64,000 nucleotides of DNA, from assembly GCF_003391135.1 (NCBI RefSeq), contig NZ_CP031455.1, positions 6,308,001 through 6,372,000 on the forward strand, in the 5' to 3' direction. The position numbers were made by a program, and so were the translations under genes. The stretch is from Streptoverticillium olivoreticuli subsp. olivoreticuli (GTDB lineage: Bacteria; Actinomycetota; Actinomycetes; Streptomycetales; Streptomycetaceae). The notes below the pieces were generated by a model, which saw only the letters and a program-made list of their open reading frames with translations, ran no database searches and was not told the origin of the DNA. Below are positions 41,877-49,123 of the stretch, piece after piece (positions within the stretch are counted from its first letter, which is position 1; each line of letters starts with the position of its first letter).

Positions 41877-42255
41877 CCCTGCCGGGGGGCTCCGCCCCTG
41901 ACCCTCGCTCGGGTGCGGCCCGGTGGGTTTGTTTCCCCAGCCCCGCCCCTTCCCTCCCCCAGCTACCGCTGGGAGGTGCCCCCAATCTGATGCGCGGCTC
42001 CGCCGCGGCCGGGGCTCCGCCCCGGACCCGTGCTCGGGTGCGGCCCGGCGGGCTTGTTCCCCAGCCCCGCCCCTTCCCGAAACTGGGGCGCGTGCCCCAG
42101 ACCCCCAACCGCGGGTCCATTGCGCCTGCGGCGGAGCGCCCTGCGGGCGCGTCCTCAAACGCCGGACGGGCTGAGTTTGCGCACCCCTGGGGGTCTGGGG
42201 GCGGAGCCGCATATCGGATACAGCCGGAAGGGGCGGGGTTGGGGAAGGAGACCGT
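41877..42255. repeat. Dispersed palindromic repeat, copy G
   Basis: Fills the gap between convergent GH5 and padR genes. It carries several GGGGCTCCGCCCC-type hairpins, two copies of the complement of the GGAAGGGGCGGGGCTGGGGA module (about 41934-41955 and 42055-42078), a CCCAGCTACCGCTGGGAGG hairpin shared with copy D, and GTCCTCAAACGCCGGACGGG at about 42151-42170. No ORF is credible. Confidence 0.85.
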
Positions 42256-42258
42256 CCG

Positions 42259-43200
42259 TCAGGACCGCGGTGGGGTCAGGATCGACGTGATGCGCGCCGC
42301 CGCCTCCGCCAAGGCCTCGCGGGAAGCCGCCAGTTGATCCACCGTCACACCATGATCGCGCGCCGCGTCGCGGATGTCGTCGCGGAAGCGGTCCAGCAGG
42401 CGGTCCAGATCGCGCGCCGGGTCCTTGGAGAGCGCGTCGGAGGACGTCGCCCACTCCGGAGGCGCGGGTGGCACCGGCCGGCCCCCGGCGAGGTTGCCCA
42501 GTTCCTGGGTGAGGGCGGTGATGCCCTCGGCGATGCCCTTGGGCCAGTCGCCGTGGCGGACGTGCTCCTGGACCTCCTCCTGCACGCGCTGGGAGATGCG
42601 GCGGACCTCCTCGCGCGCGTGGTCCTGCGCCTGCTTCGCCTGGCGGCGGGCCTGCTGCGCGTCCTGGCGGGCGCGGCGGCTCTCCTCCTTCGCCCGGCGG
42701 GCCTGCTCCTTCCACTCCTCCTTCGCGTGCCGGAACTCCTCCTTGGCCTGTCGCCACGCCTCGCTGTCGCCGAACGCGCCGCCGAGGAAATCGACGGGTT
42801 CCTTGCCGGTGGTGCGGCTGCGGCGGGCCGCTTCGAGCATCTCGCGCCGCAGGTCGCCCGCCGCGCCGCGGACGTCCTCGCGGATGTCGGCGGCGAGCGT
42901 GGAGACGGACTCGCGGATGTCGAGCTCCAGCTCGGCCAGCTCGCCCTGGCGGTCGGCGAGTTCGGCCCGGCCGGAGGGGGTGAGGGAGTAGACCTTGCGG
43001 CCGCCCTCGGTGGAGTGGGTGACCAGGCCCTCGGCCTCCAGCTTGGCGAGGCGCGGGTAGACGGTGCCGGCCGAGGGCGCGTACAGCCCCTGGAAGCGCT
43101 CCTCCAGCAGCCGGATGATCTCGTAGCCGTGGCGGGGCGACTCGTCGAGGAGCTTGAGCAGATAGAGCCGCAGCCTGCCGTGGGCGAAGACGGGGGGCAT
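42259..43200 (-). CDS. PadR-family transcriptional regulator
   Basis: 313 residues, much longer than a minimal PadR (about 110-180). The winged helix is at 1-80 (YLLKLLDESPRHGYEIIRLL, then GTVYPRLAKLEAEGLV). A long charged helical region rich in Arg, Glu, Lys and Gln follows (about 140-225, EEWKEQARRAKEESRRA), strongly coiled-coil-like, then a C-terminal helical domain. ATG 43200 overlaps the stop of the upstream DUF4097 gene (ATGA). The pair probably represses itself through the palindrome at 44149-44158. Confidence 0.88.
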   Translation of the reverse strand: MPPVFAHGRLRLYLLKLLDESPRHGYEIIRLLEERFQGLYAPSAGTVYPRLAKLEAEGLVTHSTEGGRKVYSLTPSGRAELADRQGELAELELDIRESVSTLAADIREDVRGAAGDLRREMLEAARRSRTTGKEPVDFLGGAFGDSEAWRQAKEEFRHAKEEWKEQARRAKEESRRARQDAQQARRQAKQAQDHAREEVRRISQRVQEEVQEHVRHGDWPKGIAEGITALTQELGNLAGGRPVPPAPPEWATSSDALSKDPARDLDRLLDRFRDDIRDAARDHGVTVDQLAASREALAEAAARITSILTPPRS

Positions 43201-44063
43201 CAGAGGACCTTTCCCTGGGGGGTGCTGTCGGTGGGGTCGGCCCGGGTCCAGTCGTCGGTCTCCGGGCGGCGCAGCAGCGCGACCGCGCCGGAGACGCTGG
43301 TGACCTTGAGGCTGCCGCGGCCCGCGCCGAGCCTGCCGGTGATCCTCTTGGCACCGAACTGGCTGCTGACGTGCAGCTCCTCGAAGCCGCAGGAGAGCGC
43401 GCCGCTGGTGGTGTTGGCGTCCACCTCGGCGTCCGCGGTGTTCGGGAGGCGGATGGCGACGTCGCCTGAGACGGTGCCGAGCGCGAGGGACGGGCCGGGG
43501 GCGGCGGGGGAGAGGTCGACGACCACATTGCCGCTGATGGAGTCGGCCCTGACCGTGCCGCCCGAGCTCTCGACGAGGGTGAGGTCGCCGGAGACGGACT
43601 TGAAGTGCAGGTCGCCGCCTATCCCTTGGGCCTCCAGCCGCCCGGAGACGGTCTCGGCCTGGACCGGTCCCGTGATGCCGACGAGGGTGACGTCGCCGCT
43701 GACTCCGCGGACGGCCGTGCGCCCGGTGACGTTGGAGACGACGGCGCTCGCCCCGGCGACGCCGACCTCGACGTCGGTGCCGGTCGGCACGGTGAGGGTG
43801 ACGGTGGCGGTGCGCCCCCAGATCCCGCGGGAGAGCCACTTCCTCCAGGGGAGGTCGTCATAGGCGACGGTGAGGGTGCCTCCGTCGAGGGTGACGATCA
43901 GCGGCGGGCCGTCGATCTCGGAGAGCTCCAGCCGGGCGGGCCCGGTGGCGTCGCCCACGACATTGACCGTGCCGCCGATGATCCGGACGGCGAGAGCCGT
44001 GACCGGCTCCTCGAAGGTGACTTTCCGCGGCGTGGACAGTGACCACTTCGACTGGGCCGGCAT
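43200..44063 (-). CDS. DUF4097 family beta-strand repeat protein
   Basis: 287 residues from ATG 44063, which has a clear AAGGAGG; an ATG at 44084 is less likely. Mostly short repeated strands (VRGVSGDVTLVG, AETVSGRLEAQG, FKSVSGDLTLVE, ADSISGNVVVD, GTVSGDVAIR, VTSVSGAVALL): the VSGDV/L repeat of a DUF4097 beta-solenoid or adhesin-like fold. No signal peptide or membrane helix. Commonly paired with PadR genes in actinobacteria; function unknown. Confidence 0.87.
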   Translation of the reverse strand: MPAQSKWSLSTPRKVTFEEPVTALAVRIIGGTVNVVGDATGPARLELSEIDGPPLIVTLDGGTLTVAYDDLPWRKWLSRGIWGRTATVTLTVPTGTDVEVGVAGASAVVSNVTGRTAVRGVSGDVTLVGITGPVQAETVSGRLEAQGIGGDLHFKSVSGDLTLVESSGGTVRADSISGNVVVDLSPAAPGPSLALGTVSGDVAIRLPNTADAEVDANTTSGALSCGFEELHVSSQFGAKRITGRLGAGRGSLKVTSVSGAVALLRRPETDDWTRADPTDSTPQGKVL

Positions 44064-44148
44064 GCCGGGCCTCCTTGATGTCATGACTCGACCGTCGCGA
44101 CTGTCGCGACACGGAGCTGAACGCAACCTATCGCGTCTCTGATAAACA

Positions 44149-44158
44149 CGATATATCG
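44149..44158. promoter_or_regulatory. Candidate PadR operator
   Basis: Perfect palindrome CGATATATCG followed by CG, and a second CGCGATA-type half-site (complement of TATCGCG, 44130-44136) about 15 bases away, in the AT-rich gap upstream of the DUF4097-padR pair. PadR proteins often bind ATAT-containing dyads of this kind. It is also close to the divergent gene's promoter. Confidence 0.6.
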
Positions 44159-44192
44159 CGGTCTCGTGAAGTCAAGTGCCTTCCCCGTGGCA

Positions 44193-44198
44193 TAGCGT
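44193..44198 (+). promoter_or_regulatory. Leaderless-type -10 hexamer
   Basis: TAGCGT lies exactly 6 bases before the ATG at 44205; no SD is visible. Confidence 0.5.
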
Positions 44199-44204
44199 TG
44201 TCGC

Positions 44205-45017
44205 ATGTCCGCAACTGATCACAGCCGCGCGGCCGGGGTTCTGCTGCTCTGCCGGGCCGAGCCCGACCGCGTCCGTCCCTCCGCGCAGCTCCTGAACGAA
44301 CCACTGCTCCTCGCCCCCGCGGGCGAAGGCTGGAGCGCGCTGATCCCCGGCGAGGACTCCTGGCGCTCCGAGGACACCGACCCGGCCGCCGCCGCGGCGG
44401 GCTGGGCGCACGCGCTGGCCGTGGCCGAGACCTGGCCGGTGGTCGGGCTGTGGTGGGACGCGGGCGACGCGGGCTTCGTGGTGGCGGCGGGCTTCCGCCG
44501 TACGGTCGGCTACACCTGGGCCGCCGACGGCACCCCGATCGGCGAGGAGAGCGCCATGGCCTCCCTGCGCGCCCGGGTCGGCCTCGACCCGGTGCTCGAC
44601 GGGGCCGCGCTCGACGAGCTCACCCGGCCCGACTCCGACGCGGACGCCGCCGCGCGGGTGCTCGGCCTGATCGCGGTGCTCTCCCGTACGGGCCTCACGC
44701 TGCCGTCCGGCCTCGCGCCGGGGGCGAGCGCCGCCCGGCTGCGCGCGGCCGCGGCCCCCGTCGCGGAGGCGGTCGACTGGCCGGGGTGGCGGGAGGCGGT
44801 GCGGTCCGGGCTCGACGCGGCCGAGCGCGGGTTCTTCGGGACGTGGACGCGCGGGCCCCGGGCGCGGGCGCTCGGCGCCACGGAGCTGGTGGCGGGGCTG
44901 TCGCTGGCCTGCTGGGGGCGCCGGTCCGGGCGCCGCGGCTGGGCGACGGCGGGCGGGGTGCTGGCCCTGGACGGGGCGCTCACGCTCGCGTACGACTGGT
45001 GGCGCGAGCGGGTCTGA
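44205..45017 (+). CDS. Conserved actinobacterial protein, unknown function
   Basis: 270 residues. N-terminal alpha/beta part (LNEPLLLAPAGEGWSALIPG, GWAHALAVAETWPVVGLWWD) followed by an alanine-rich helical half with a C-terminal hydrophobic stretch (WATAGGVLALDGALTLAYDW) that may touch the membrane. No catalytic motif seen. Start ATG 44205 fits a leaderless -10. Divergent from DUF4097-padR. Confidence 0.7.
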   Translation: MSATDHSRAAGVLLLCRAEPDRVRPSAQLLNEPLLLAPAGEGWSALIPGEDSWRSEDTDPAAAAAGWAHALAVAETWPVVGLWWDAGDAGFVVAAGFRRTVGYTWAADGTPIGEESAMASLRARVGLDPVLDGAALDELTRPDSDADAAARVLGLIAVLSRTGLTLPSGLAPGASAARLRAAAAPVAEAVDWPGWREAVRSGLDAAERGFFGTWTRGPRARALGATELVAGLSLACWGRRSGRRGWATAGGVLALDGALTLAYDWWRERV

Positions 45018-45028
45018 GCCGCGGGGTC

Positions 45029-45052
45029 CCGGGGCCCCGCCCCGGGCCCCGG
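45029..45052. terminator. Hairpin between convergent genes
   Basis: CCGGGGCCC (45029-45037) and GGGCCCCGG (45044-45052) pair around a 6-base loop, between the unknown protein and the DUF6104 gene. Confidence 0.65.
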
Positions 45053-45069
45053 TCACCGACGGGACGGCC

Positions 45070-45252
45070 CTACAGGTCGTCGTCCTCGTCGTCCAGGCGG
45101 GCCAGCCACGTCGCCAGGCGCTCCACCGGGACCTCGAAGTCCGGGTTGAGGTCGACGAACTCGCGGAGGCGCTCGGCGACCCAGCCGAGGGAGACCTCCT
45201 CCTCGCCACGCCGGTTCTCGAGCTCCTCGATGCCGCGGTCGGTGAAGTACAA
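45070..45252 (-). CDS. DUF6104-like small acidic protein
   Basis: 60 residues, beginning MYFTDRGIEELENRRG and ending in an acidic run (LDDEDDDL). The middle (VSLGWVAERLREFVDLNPDFEV) looks like a three-helix domain. Small, highly conserved in Streptomyces, function unknown. Divergent from the 45.4-57 kb system; the 181-base gap holds both promoters. Confidence 0.8.
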   Translation of the reverse strand: MYFTDRGIEELENRRGEEEVSLGWVAERLREFVDLNPDFEVPVERLATWLARLDDEDDDL

Positions 45253-45433
45253 CGTGCTCTCCGTCAGGGATAGTCGGGGTCAACAAGAGGTCGACAGCAG
45301 GAGTGCCCGGCGCCTGCCAGGGGCATAACTGCATTCCTGCCCAGGATAGGCGGGGCCTTGGCCACGGCCTCTCGCGCCCGTCCCGCCCGAGGGCTAGCCT
45401 GCTGCAACACGACGCGGGGATCGGGGGTGGCGC

Positions 45434-45844
45434 GTGTCCGACGGGATCACTCAGGTCCGCCTGGACGACGGCACGGTCGTCTGGGCGCGGATCAGCGAGG
45501 CACAGGAACTGGACCGGCCAGGCGACCGCGCCGGGGGATACGCCGGGGGGTACGAGGACTCCAGCGCCGGGGGCGCCGCCCGGCGCGTCGCGGGGCTCGC
45601 GGGCGGGCTGACCGATGTCGTACGGGGCGTCGTCGGCTCCCTGCGCCCGGCGCTCGCGGCGGTCGCGCCGCAGGAGGTCACGGTCGAGTTCGGCATCGAG
45701 CTGTCCGCGAAGGCGGGCCACGTCATCAGCCTCCTCGCCGACGGGGAGGGCAAGGCGTCGATCACCGTCTCGCTCACCTGGTCGGAGCGCGGGGAGCCAC
45801 CGCCCGCGACCGCGGAGCCGCCCGCTACCCCCAGCGCTCCTTGA
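45434..45844 (+). CDS. Trypco2 domain protein (CU044_2847 family)
   Basis: 136 residues. The C-terminal half carries the trypco2 core, VTVEFGIELSAKAG then KASITVSLTW, a small beta domain usually found fused to or beside trypsin-like proteases and VMAP proteins in actinobacterial conflict systems. A glycine/tyrosine-rich linker (GGYAGGYEDSSAGG) separates it from an N-terminal strand pair. Probably an adaptor that links the protease to a partner. GTG 45434 follows ggggtgg; a TAGCCT at 45392-45397 may be the operon -10. Its stop overlaps the TTG of the next gene. Confidence 0.85.
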   Translation: MSDGITQVRLDDGTVVWARISEAQELDRPGDRAGGYAGGYEDSSAGGAARRVAGLAGGLTDVVRGVVGSLRPALAAVAPQEVTVEFGIELSAKAGHVISLLADGEGKASITVSLTWSERGEPPPATAEPPATPSAP

Positions 45845-47961
45845 GCGCCCTGGACGGGACCGTACGCCGGTCCGTCGTGCGCATTTCCGCGCCGGGCGGC
45901 GGGTATGACCCGAGCGGCGCCCGGTTCTGGGGCAGCGGGTTCTTCATCGCCCCCGGGTGGGTGCTTACCTGCGCCCATGTGGTGGGGAACGGGGGTGGTG
46001 ACGTGCTGAGCGGCGCTGCGGCCATCGACATCACCGACTCGCGCGAGCGCACCACCGAGGGCCGCGTCGCCCTCGTGCTGCCGCCGCCCGACGACCCCGA
46101 CCGCCCGCCCCGCAGCTGGAAGCTGCCCGACCTGGCCCTGGTCGAGGTGGACGGCGGCGAGGACGCCGAGTGCCTGTGGCTCAGCGACCGTTCGGCCGTC
46201 GTGCCCGCCCGGATCAGCCTGCACGGCTGGTCGACGGAGACCGGCGACCTGGCCCTGCGCTCCGGCGTCGGCACGGCCAGCGGCACCGACGGGCCCGAGG
46301 GCAGCGCCATGCTCCTGCGGGGCGAGATACCCGTCGCCGGATGCTCGGGCGGGCCCGTCGTCGACGTGGCGCGCGGCGCCGTCGTCGGGGTGTGCAAGGG
46401 GCGCGGCCAGGACACCGCCGGGCTCGCGGTCCCCGTCACCGCGCTGCGCCGGATGGCCAACGAACGGCCCGGCCGGGACCGGCTGCACGCGCTGATCCGC
46501 GCCCACGACCTGCACCACCTGCGGCGCTACCGCACGGTCGGTACGGGCGGCAGCTGGACCGGCTTCCAGCACGCCCTGCGGCCCGCCGGGTCGGGCGGCT
46601 TCACGCCGGTCCTGCGCACGCACCTGTTCGCCCGGCTCGCCGAGCTGTCGCCGCCCGGCACGCCCGGCGAGGTCATGACGCTCGTCGACGAGGTCAAGCG
46701 CCGGATGATCCAGGCCCCTTACCAGCCCGGCATCGAGCACGACCCGCGCACCTGGCGGGAGGGCGTGGGCCTGCTCTACGACCTCCGGGACGACGAAGGG
46801 CGCGCGCCCGAGCGGGATCTGGAGCTGGAGGCCGTGCTGCTCTACGCGGCGCGCGTCGCCGCCGCCGTCAGCCGCGCCGGGCGGCCGGACGACGAGACGC
46901 CGCTGCGTGAGCTGAGCGGCTGGCTGACCGGGCGCGAGGAGCCGATCCAGCCCGTCATACGGGAGGAGATCGGCCAGATCCTGCACGGCGGCGCCACCGA
47001 CCCGCGGGAGCCGCGCGAGCACCCGGCGCCCGGCACCGTCGAGCTGCGCAAGCCCGAGCGCCGCAAGGTCGAGCCGGACGTGCCGGACGCCCGCGCCCGC
47101 GCCGACGTGCTCGTGGAGATAGACCCCCTCCTCTACGGCGACAGCTACCCCTGGCGCGTCAAGCTGCTCCGCGAGGACGACCTCGTCACGCTGCGCGGCG
47201 ACGAACAGGGCGTCCCCCGGGCGCAGTTGCGCGAGGCCCTGCGCGAGCCGATCGCCGAGGCCGTGCGCCAGGGCGACGTGGGCGAGCACCTGGCCGCCGT
47301 CGAGGTCGTCGTGCCGCGCGAACTCCTGGACGAGCCCCTGGACTCCTGGCGGCTCTCCCCGCCCGGCGCCCCCGGGGCCTTCCTGGACCCCGACACCCTG
47401 CCGCTGGGCCAGCGCCGCGTCGTCGTGCTGCGCGACCGGCGGCGGCGCGACCACCCCGCGATCCCCGAGTGGCGGCGCCGCTGGAGCGGCGCCGCGCGCG
47501 GCCCGCTGACCGCCGTGCCGCTGCGTCGCGAGGCACAGCTGCGGGGGCACGACGGGCCGGGGCGGGAGAGCGGCCACGTCATCTACGACCGGCTGTCCGG
47601 CGCCGAGGACGGCGCCGTGCCCGTCTACTGCGGGCCGGTCGCGGCCGGACCGGGGGCCGCCGCGATGGAGGCCGCGCTGGCCGCCGGACACGCGGTCGTG
47701 ATCTGGCGCAGATGCGCCACCGGGCATACGGATTGCGCCGAATTTCACCGGCAGGTGGCTGAACTCGTGTGCGAGGCCAAGACCGCGGACGGACTCCACC
47801 GGCGCATCCGCAGCCTGCGCATCCGCAGCGGCGACCCCGAGTACCCCGACCCCGAGGTCCTCTGGGCGCGGTCGATTGCCCTGCTCTTCGACTCGCCGGA
47901 CCGCCCGCCGCTGCCCGACCTCCCGCTGTACGCACCCGGCCCCCGGCCCGGGGGTCCATGA
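45841..47961 (+). CDS. vWA-MoxR-associated protein (VMAP) with N-terminal trypsin-like protease
   Basis: 706 residues if started at TTG 45841, which overlaps the trypco2 stop (TTGA). Protease domain (1-200): FFIAPGWVLTCAHVV with His46, PDLALVEVD with Asp97, and AGCSGGPVVD with Ser169, a complete trypsin-like triad. A helical VMAP-middle-type region (about 220-390) and a C-terminal VMAP domain (about 420-690: PWRVKLLRED, RVVVLRDRRRRDHP, AVVIWRRCATGHTDC) follow. In the vWA-MoxR-VMAP ternary systems this subunit carries the effector; here that would be proteolysis. The MoxR and vWA genes follow directly. Confidence 0.86.
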   Translation: MSALDGTVRRSVVRISAPGGGYDPSGARFWGSGFFIAPGWVLTCAHVVGNGGGDVLSGAAAIDITDSRERTTEGRVALVLPPPDDPDRPPRSWKLPDLALVEVDGGEDAECLWLSDRSAVVPARISLHGWSTETGDLALRSGVGTASGTDGPEGSAMLLRGEIPVAGCSGGPVVDVARGAVVGVCKGRGQDTAGLAVPVTALRRMANERPGRDRLHALIRAHDLHHLRRYRTVGTGGSWTGFQHALRPAGSGGFTPVLRTHLFARLAELSPPGTPGEVMTLVDEVKRRMIQAPYQPGIEHDPRTWREGVGLLYDLRDDEGRAPERDLELEAVLLYAARVAAAVSRAGRPDDETPLRELSGWLTGREEPIQPVIREEIGQILHGGATDPREPREHPAPGTVELRKPERRKVEPDVPDARARADVLVEIDPLLYGDSYPWRVKLLREDDLVTLRGDEQGVPRAQLREALREPIAEAVRQGDVGEHLAAVEVVVPRELLDEPLDSWRLSPPGAPGAFLDPDTLPLGQRRVVVLRDRRRRDHPAIPEWRRRWSGAARGPLTAVPLRREAQLRGHDGPGRESGHVIYDRLSGAEDGAVPVYCGPVAAGPGAAAMEAALAAGHAVVIWRRCATGHTDCAEFHRQVAELVCEAKTADGLHRRIRSLRIRSGDPEYPDPEVLWARSIALLFDSPDRPPLPDLPLYAPGPRPGGP

Positions 47962-48109
47962 TGACGGGGCGTCAAGTGCGTGACAGGAGACCGTGCCGGG
48001 CCCCGGCGGCCCGGCGCCGTGACGGTACCTTCGAGCGGGGACCGGGGCCCGGCGGGGCACCCGGCACAGCAGGCCGCAGGGTGACACCACCAGCTGTGAG
48101 GAGACCGGT

Positions 48110-49117
48110 GTGAACGACTGGCGCATCTACCGGGGAGCGGGCCTGCCGCACGACGGGATACGGCACCTCCCGCCGCCCCCGCCCTGGCGCGACTTCGCCT
48201 CCTCCGGCCCCGACACGGGCGCCGACAGCGACCCGAGCGCCGCCCGCAGGCTCGGCGTGCTGCGCCGGCTGGTGGAGAACCACCACCCGCGCCCCGACGA
48301 GGTGGAGGCCGTCAACGCCGCCCTCTACCTCCGCCGCCCGCTCCTGGTCACCGGCAACCCCGGCACCGGCAAGTCCACCCTCGCCCACGCCGTCGCCCAC
48401 GAGCTCGGCCTCGGCCGGGTGCTCCGCTGGCCCATCGTGAGCCGCTCCGCCCTCCACGACGGCCTCTACCGCTACGACGCGATCGCCCGCCTCCAGGACG
48501 TCCAGCTGGAGCGGGCCGGGGGCGCGGACGGCGACGGGCGCCGGTCCATCGGGTCGTACGTCCGCCTCGGCCCCCTCGGCACCGCGCTGCTGCCCGCCGG
48601 CCGGCCGCGGGTGCTGCTCGTCGACGAGCTCGACAAGGGCGACCTCGACCTGCCCAACGACCTGCTCAACGCCCTGGAGGAAGGCGAGTTCACGCTTCCG
48701 GAGCTGGAGCGCATCGCCGACCGCGAGCCCGAGGTGGAGGTGCTCACCGACGACGGCGGGCGGGCCGTGATCAGCGGCGGCCGGGTGCGCTGCACCACCT
48801 TCCCGCTGATCGTGCTGACCTCCAACGGCGAACGCGACTTCCCCGCCGCCCTGTTGCGCCGCTGCATCCAGCTCGACCTCGAACCGCCGGGCGAGGAGCA
48901 GCTCACCGCGATGGTCAGAGCCCACCTCGGCGACGAGGCGGTCGGCGAGGGCGGCGAGCTCATCCAGCGCTTCCTCGACCGGGAGCCCGGCGAGGTCATC
49001 GCCGCCGACCAGCTCCTCAACGCCCTCTTCCTCACCCAGCACACCCCCCGTGCCGAACGGGTCACGCGCGACCGGCTCGCCGACATGCTGATGCAGCCAC
49101 TGGACCGTCCGAGGTGA
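48110..49117 (+). CDS. MoxR-type AAA+ ATPase
   Basis: 335 residues. Walker A VTGNPGTGKST (near 77-87), Walker B VLLVDELDKGDLDLPNDLLN, sensor region LIVLTSNGERDFPAALLRRC with the arginine finger, and a C-terminal lid. MoxR ATPases remodel or load vWA-domain partners in an ATP-dependent way. GTG 48110 has gaggag upstream. The vWA gene begins 6 bases after its stop, so the two are coupled. Confidence 0.9.
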   Translation: MNDWRIYRGAGLPHDGIRHLPPPPPWRDFASSGPDTGADSDPSAARRLGVLRRLVENHHPRPDEVEAVNAALYLRRPLLVTGNPGTGKSTLAHAVAHELGLGRVLRWPIVSRSALHDGLYRYDAIARLQDVQLERAGGADGDGRRSIGSYVRLGPLGTALLPAGRPRVLLVDELDKGDLDLPNDLLNALEEGEFTLPELERIADREPEVEVLTDDGGRAVISGGRVRCTTFPLIVLTSNGERDFPAALLRRCIQLDLEPPGEEQLTAMVRAHLGDEAVGEGGELIQRFLDREPGEVIAADQLLNALFLTQHTPRAERVTRDRLADMLMQPLDRPR

Positions 49118-49123
49118 TGAGGT

